Shown piece by piece: positions 61,165 to 64,000 of a DNA stretch of 64,000 nucleotides. The number at the start of each line of letters is the position of its first letter. Within the stretch, counting starts at the first letter, position 1. The notes below the pieces were generated by a model, which was not told where the DNA came from, ran no database searches, and saw only the letters and a program-made list of their open reading frames with translations. This DNA is from Pseudogracilibacillus sp037072025 (GTDB taxonomy: Bacteria > Bacillota > Bacilli > Bacillales > Amphibacillaceae), in NCBI RefSeq assembly GCF_037072025.1, contig NZ_JAXHDD010000012.1, forward strand, positions 25,359-89,358. Direction: 5' to 3'. Made by a program: the position numbers and the translations under genes.

Positions 61165-61305
61165 CTTTTCTACACTCCTATCTTTTTTCTACTATAGATT
61201 ATGTTTCCGCATAGGTATGTGTGTACATTTTTCAATTACTAGGTGACCTTTCATGCATTTTTCGATACACTGTTAATTAATAACAATTTTGAAAGGGGAT
61301 TTTGA

Positions 61306-63102
61306 ATGAGATTAGAAAGAGCAAATGTACCAGAGGAGCAGACATGGAATTTGACAGACCTTTTTTCTTCAACGGATGAATGGGAAAAAGAGTTAGAAAA
61401 AGTAATAAAAGATGTCGATAAAGTCGTTGCATTTAAAGGGAAACTTGGAGAAAGTGCTAAAAAATTACTAGCGGCGCTAGAAGTTTATGAAGATTTTTAT
61501 GTACGATTAGGGCGTGTTGCAACATATGCATTTTTACAACTTAGCGTGGACGGTACGAATGCAGATGCCCAGGCAAATGCAGCAAAAAATGCCTCAGCTC
61601 TTGCGAAAATTCAATCAAAACTAGCCTTTATTGAACCAGAATTACTAACTATTTCCGAAGATACAATTTTACAATTTTTTAATGATGAGAAAAGTCTCCT
61701 TAACTATAAAAAGATGCTTGAGGATGTAATGGAGAAAAAAGCCTATACCCTTTCCCCTGAGATAGAAGAGACACTTGCGGCACTTGGAGAAGTACACGAT
61801 GCACCACATATGATTTATGAACGTAGTAAAACATCCGATATGGAATTTGATCCAATTTCCGATGAAGCTGGAAACGAACTTCCAATGTCTGAGGCACTGT
61901 ATGAAGACCGTTATGAAATGAGTCCAAATACAACCGTAAGAAGAAATGCGTATAACTCTTTTATTCGTACCCTTGAGCAATACAAAAATACGTATGCCGC
62001 AACCTACGCTACAGAAGTAACGAAGCAAATTACGATTGCACGACTACGAGGGTACGATTCAGTAATAGATATGCTTTTGCAAGACCAGCAAGTAACGAAA
62101 GATATGTATGAAAATCAATTGAATGTGATTCAAAAAGAATTTGCGCCTCATATGAGAAGATACGCTAAATTGGTGGAAAAAGACTACAAATTAGATAAAA
62201 TTCGCTTCTGTGATTTAAAAGCACCACTTGACCCCGAATTTAATCCGGAAACAACATATGATGAAGCAAAAGATATGATACTAGATGCATTGGACATTAT
62301 GGGACCTGAATATAGTGCTGCAATGAAAAAAGCATTTGATGATCGATGGATAGATTATTCAGATAATATTGGTAAACAATCCGGCGCCTTTTGTTCTAGT
62401 CCATATGCAGCTCACCCATATATTTTAATGACATGGACGAACATGATGCGGGGCACATTTACTTTAGCACATGAGCTCGGCCATGCTGGTCATTTTTATT
62501 TAGCGAATAAATATCAAAATTTATTAAATACTAGACCATCCACCTATTTTGTAGAAGCACCATCAACAATAAACGAACTGTTACTTGCAGACCATTTACT
62601 TGAAAAAACAAATGATAAACGGATGAAGCGTTGGGTGATTAGTGAATTGCTCGGTACATACTATCATAACTTTATTACCCACCTTCTTGAAGCTGAATTC
62701 CAGCGCCGTGTCTATGCGCTTGCCGAATCAGGTACTCCGCTAACAGCTGAAGTACTTTGTAGAGAGAAAAAAGAAGCGATTGAAAACTTCTGGGGAGACG
62801 CAGTTGATATCGATGATGGAGCGGGGTTAACGTGGATGCGCCAGCCACATTACTATATGGGGTTATATCCATATACATATTCAGCTGGGCTTACCGTCTC
62901 CACGACTGTTGCACAAAAAATTAAGTCTGAGGGGCAGCACGCAGTTGACCGCTGGCTTGATGTCCTTAAAGCTGGCGGAACATTGCGACCACTTGAGTTG
63001 ATTAAAAAAGCTGGTGTCGATATGTCAAAACCCGATGCTATAAAAGACACAGTCGCTTATGTCGGTTCTCTGATTGATGAATTGGAAAAAAGTTATCAAT
63101 AG
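61306..63102 (+). CDS. pepF: Oligoendopeptidase F
   Basis: A 598-aa zinc metallopeptidase of family M3B that degrades 7-17-residue peptides in the cytoplasm. The N-terminal helical domain (about 1-200) is typical ('EEQTWNLTDLFSSTDEWEKE'). The active site TLAHELGHAGHFY (HExxH, about residue 386) is followed by the downstream Glu in 'EAPSTINELLL', and 'YPYTYSAGL' is near the C-terminus. AAAGGGGA precedes the ATG. Single-gene unit ended by a strong terminator. Confidence 0.97.
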   Translation: MRLERANVPEEQTWNLTDLFSSTDEWEKELEKVIKDVDKVVAFKGKLGESAKKLLAALEVYEDFYVRLGRVATYAFLQLSVDGTNADAQANAAKNASALAKIQSKLAFIEPELLTISEDTILQFFNDEKSLLNYKKMLEDVMEKKAYTLSPEIEETLAALGEVHDAPHMIYERSKTSDMEFDPISDEAGNELPMSEALYEDRYEMSPNTTVRRNAYNSFIRTLEQYKNTYAATYATEVTKQITIARLRGYDSVIDMLLQDQQVTKDMYENQLNVIQKEFAPHMRRYAKLVEKDYKLDKIRFCDLKAPLDPEFNPETTYDEAKDMILDALDIMGPEYSAAMKKAFDDRWIDYSDNIGKQSGAFCSSPYAAHPYILMTWTNMMRGTFTLAHELGHAGHFYLANKYQNLLNTRPSTYFVEAPSTINELLLADHLLEKTNDKRMKRWVISELLGTYYHNFITHLLEAEFQRRVYALAESGTPLTAEVLCREKKEAIENFWGDAVDIDDGAGLTWMRQPHYYMGLYPYTYSAGLTVSTTVAQKIKSEGQHAVDRWLDVLKAGGTLRPLELIKKAGVDMSKPDAIKDTVAYVGSLIDELEKSYQ

Positions 63103-63106
63103 TTCG

Positions 63107-63135
63107 AAAAACTCCTAGTGACTAGGAGTTTTTTT
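63107..63135 (+). terminator. Terminator of pepF
   Basis: AAAAACTCCTAGT and ACTAGGAGTTTTT form a near-perfect stem of 12-13 bp with a T-run, five bases after the stop codon. Confidence 0.92.
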
Positions 63136-63151
63136 CTTTAAAGGGATTCGG

Positions 63152-64000
63152 GCTTGACATCTTGAGAATCCACTCGACATCTTGGAAATCCACTCGACAT
63201 CTTGAGAATCGACTCAACATCTTGGAAATCCACTCAACATCTTGAGAATCGACTCGACATCTTGGAATTCCACTCGACATCTTGGAAATTCACTCGACAT
63301 CTTGAGAATCCACTCGACATCTTGAGAATCGACTCGACATCTTGGAAATTCTCTCGACATCTTAAGAATCCTCTCGACATCTTGAGAATCGACTCGACAT
63401 CTTGGAAATTCACTCGACATCTTGAGAATCGACTCGACATCTTGGAATTCGACTCGACATCTTGGAAATTCACTCGACATCTTGAGAATCCACTCGACAT
63501 CTTGGAAATTCACTCGACATCTTGGAAATCCACTCAACATCTTGGAAATTCACTCGACATCTTGAGAATCCACTCGACATCTTGGAAATTCACTCGACAT
63601 CTTGAGAATCGACTCGACATCTTGGAAATCCACTCGACATCTTGAGAATCGACTCGACATCTTAAGAATCGACTCGACATCTTGGAAATCCACTCAACAT
63701 CTTGGAAATTCACTCGACATCTTGGAAATCCACTCAACATCTTGAGAATCGACTCGACATCTTGGAAATTCACTCGACATCTTGAGAATCGACTCGACAT
63801 CTTAAGAATCGACTCGACATCTTGGAAATTCACTCGACATCTTGAGAATCGACTCGACATCTTAAGAATCGACTCGACATCTTGGAAATCCACTCAACAT
63901 CTTGAGAATCGACTCGACATCTTGGAAATCCACTCGACATCTTGAGAATCGACTCAACATCTTGGAAATCCACTCAACATCTTGAGAATCGACTCGACAT
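63152..64000. repeat. CTCGACATC-family 20-bp tandem array running off the window
   Basis: At least 42 consecutive 20-bp units, all in exact register (no indel over about 850 bp), of two main types: ACTCGACATCTTGAGAATCG and ACTCGACATCTTGGAAATTC/CC, with occasional CTCAACATC. The orientation is head-forward relative to pepF. Open frames on both strands within it are artefacts of the repeat. No TIR like those of the 8-kb and 52-kb copies is visible on the left; the right end is outside the window. Confidence 0.93.

Noticed and set aside
63202..63945. Open frames on both strands of the last array (147, 119, 108, 88 and 87 aa)
   Set aside because: Same explanation as at 52.4 kb: translated 20-bp tandem repeat without start signals.
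63152..64000. Array considered as a CRISPR locus
   Set aside because: The period is only 20 bp, head plus tail is too short for repeat plus spacer, tails recur rather than being unique, there is no leader, and no cas gene is nearby.
1..64000. tRNA and rRNA genes
   Set aside because: I saw no tRNA-like GGTTCGA-type T-arm in a cloverleaf context and no rRNA conserved blocks; none is claimed, though a careful covariance search could still find a small RNA.

Overview
The window comes from a low-GC, spore-forming member of the Bacillaceae. The evidence is strong AGGAGG-type ribosome binding sites, the Bacillus-type glycolytic operon (cggR-gapA-pgk-tpiA-gpmI-eno), a PyrR attenuator, a SigB-type promoter on a general stress gene, and the spore photoproduct lyase pair splA-splB behind a SigG-like promoter. 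I do not name a species.

Layout. 0-2.6 kb: start of ligD, divergent ku (non-homologous end joining), a cobalamin riboswitch leading into a small unknown gene, and a yhfK-like oxidoreductase. 2.6-11.6 kb: the glycolytic gene set on the minus strand, interrupted by two 20-bp-unit repeat blocks, then a glutaredoxin-like gene and a Nudix gene. 11.9-16.4 kb: PyrR-controlled uracil permease, stand-alone trpB, a decayed TPR gene, and an RraA-family gene. 16.9-23.7 kb: glycolate-oxidase-like flavoprotein, a long 79-bp-period repeat array, nitronate monooxygenase, a YerD-type glutamate synthase-like protein, and methionine ABC transporter genes metN-metP. 24-29 kb: a patchwork of small genes (DinB, two VOC proteins, a membrane protein), remnants and small mobile elements that separates metNP from the substrate-binding gene metQ. 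29.2-35.1 kb: splAB, a five-gene operon of unknown function (Ycf46-like AAA ATPase, Ycf35/DUF1257-like protein, DUF2997-like protein, membrane HhH protein, radical SAM protein) and a PAP2 phosphatase. 35.3-36.7 kb: intact ptsH followed by a wrecked ptsI. 37.1-40.2 kb: M20 deacylase, GNAT and OSBS/NSAR-type racemase, probably a D- to L-amino acid conversion pathway. 40.4-45.3 kb: small and broken genes (KGG protein, YflT, hydrolase, transposases), an SDR gene and repeats. 45.3-46.8 kb: nhaC. 47.2-58.0 kb: two paralogous clusters, each with phenylalanine dehydrogenase plus E1-alpha, E1-beta and E2 of a 2-oxoacid dehydrogenase. They start from near-identical promoters overlapped by the same palindrome and are followed by a GntR regulator gene. 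59-63 kb: frameshifted nitroreductase, large permease, oligoendopeptidase F. The window ends inside another 20-bp repeat array.

Three themes stand out. First, intergenic DNA carries several unrelated repeat families, with heads CTCGACATC, TTAACCACG and ATTCAGCG, that share one architecture: a conserved 7-11-nt head and a variable tail on a strict period of about 20 bp. Two of these arrays lie inside elements bounded by matching terminal inverted repeats. Second, gene decay is extensive: at least eight recognisable pseudogenes, including the PTS enzyme I gene. Third, two gene sets deserve experiments: the Ycf46/Ycf35/radical SAM operon and the duplicated aromatic 2-oxoacid dehydrogenase clusters with their shared operator.

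Functions are assigned by reading motifs and recalling families; no database search was run.
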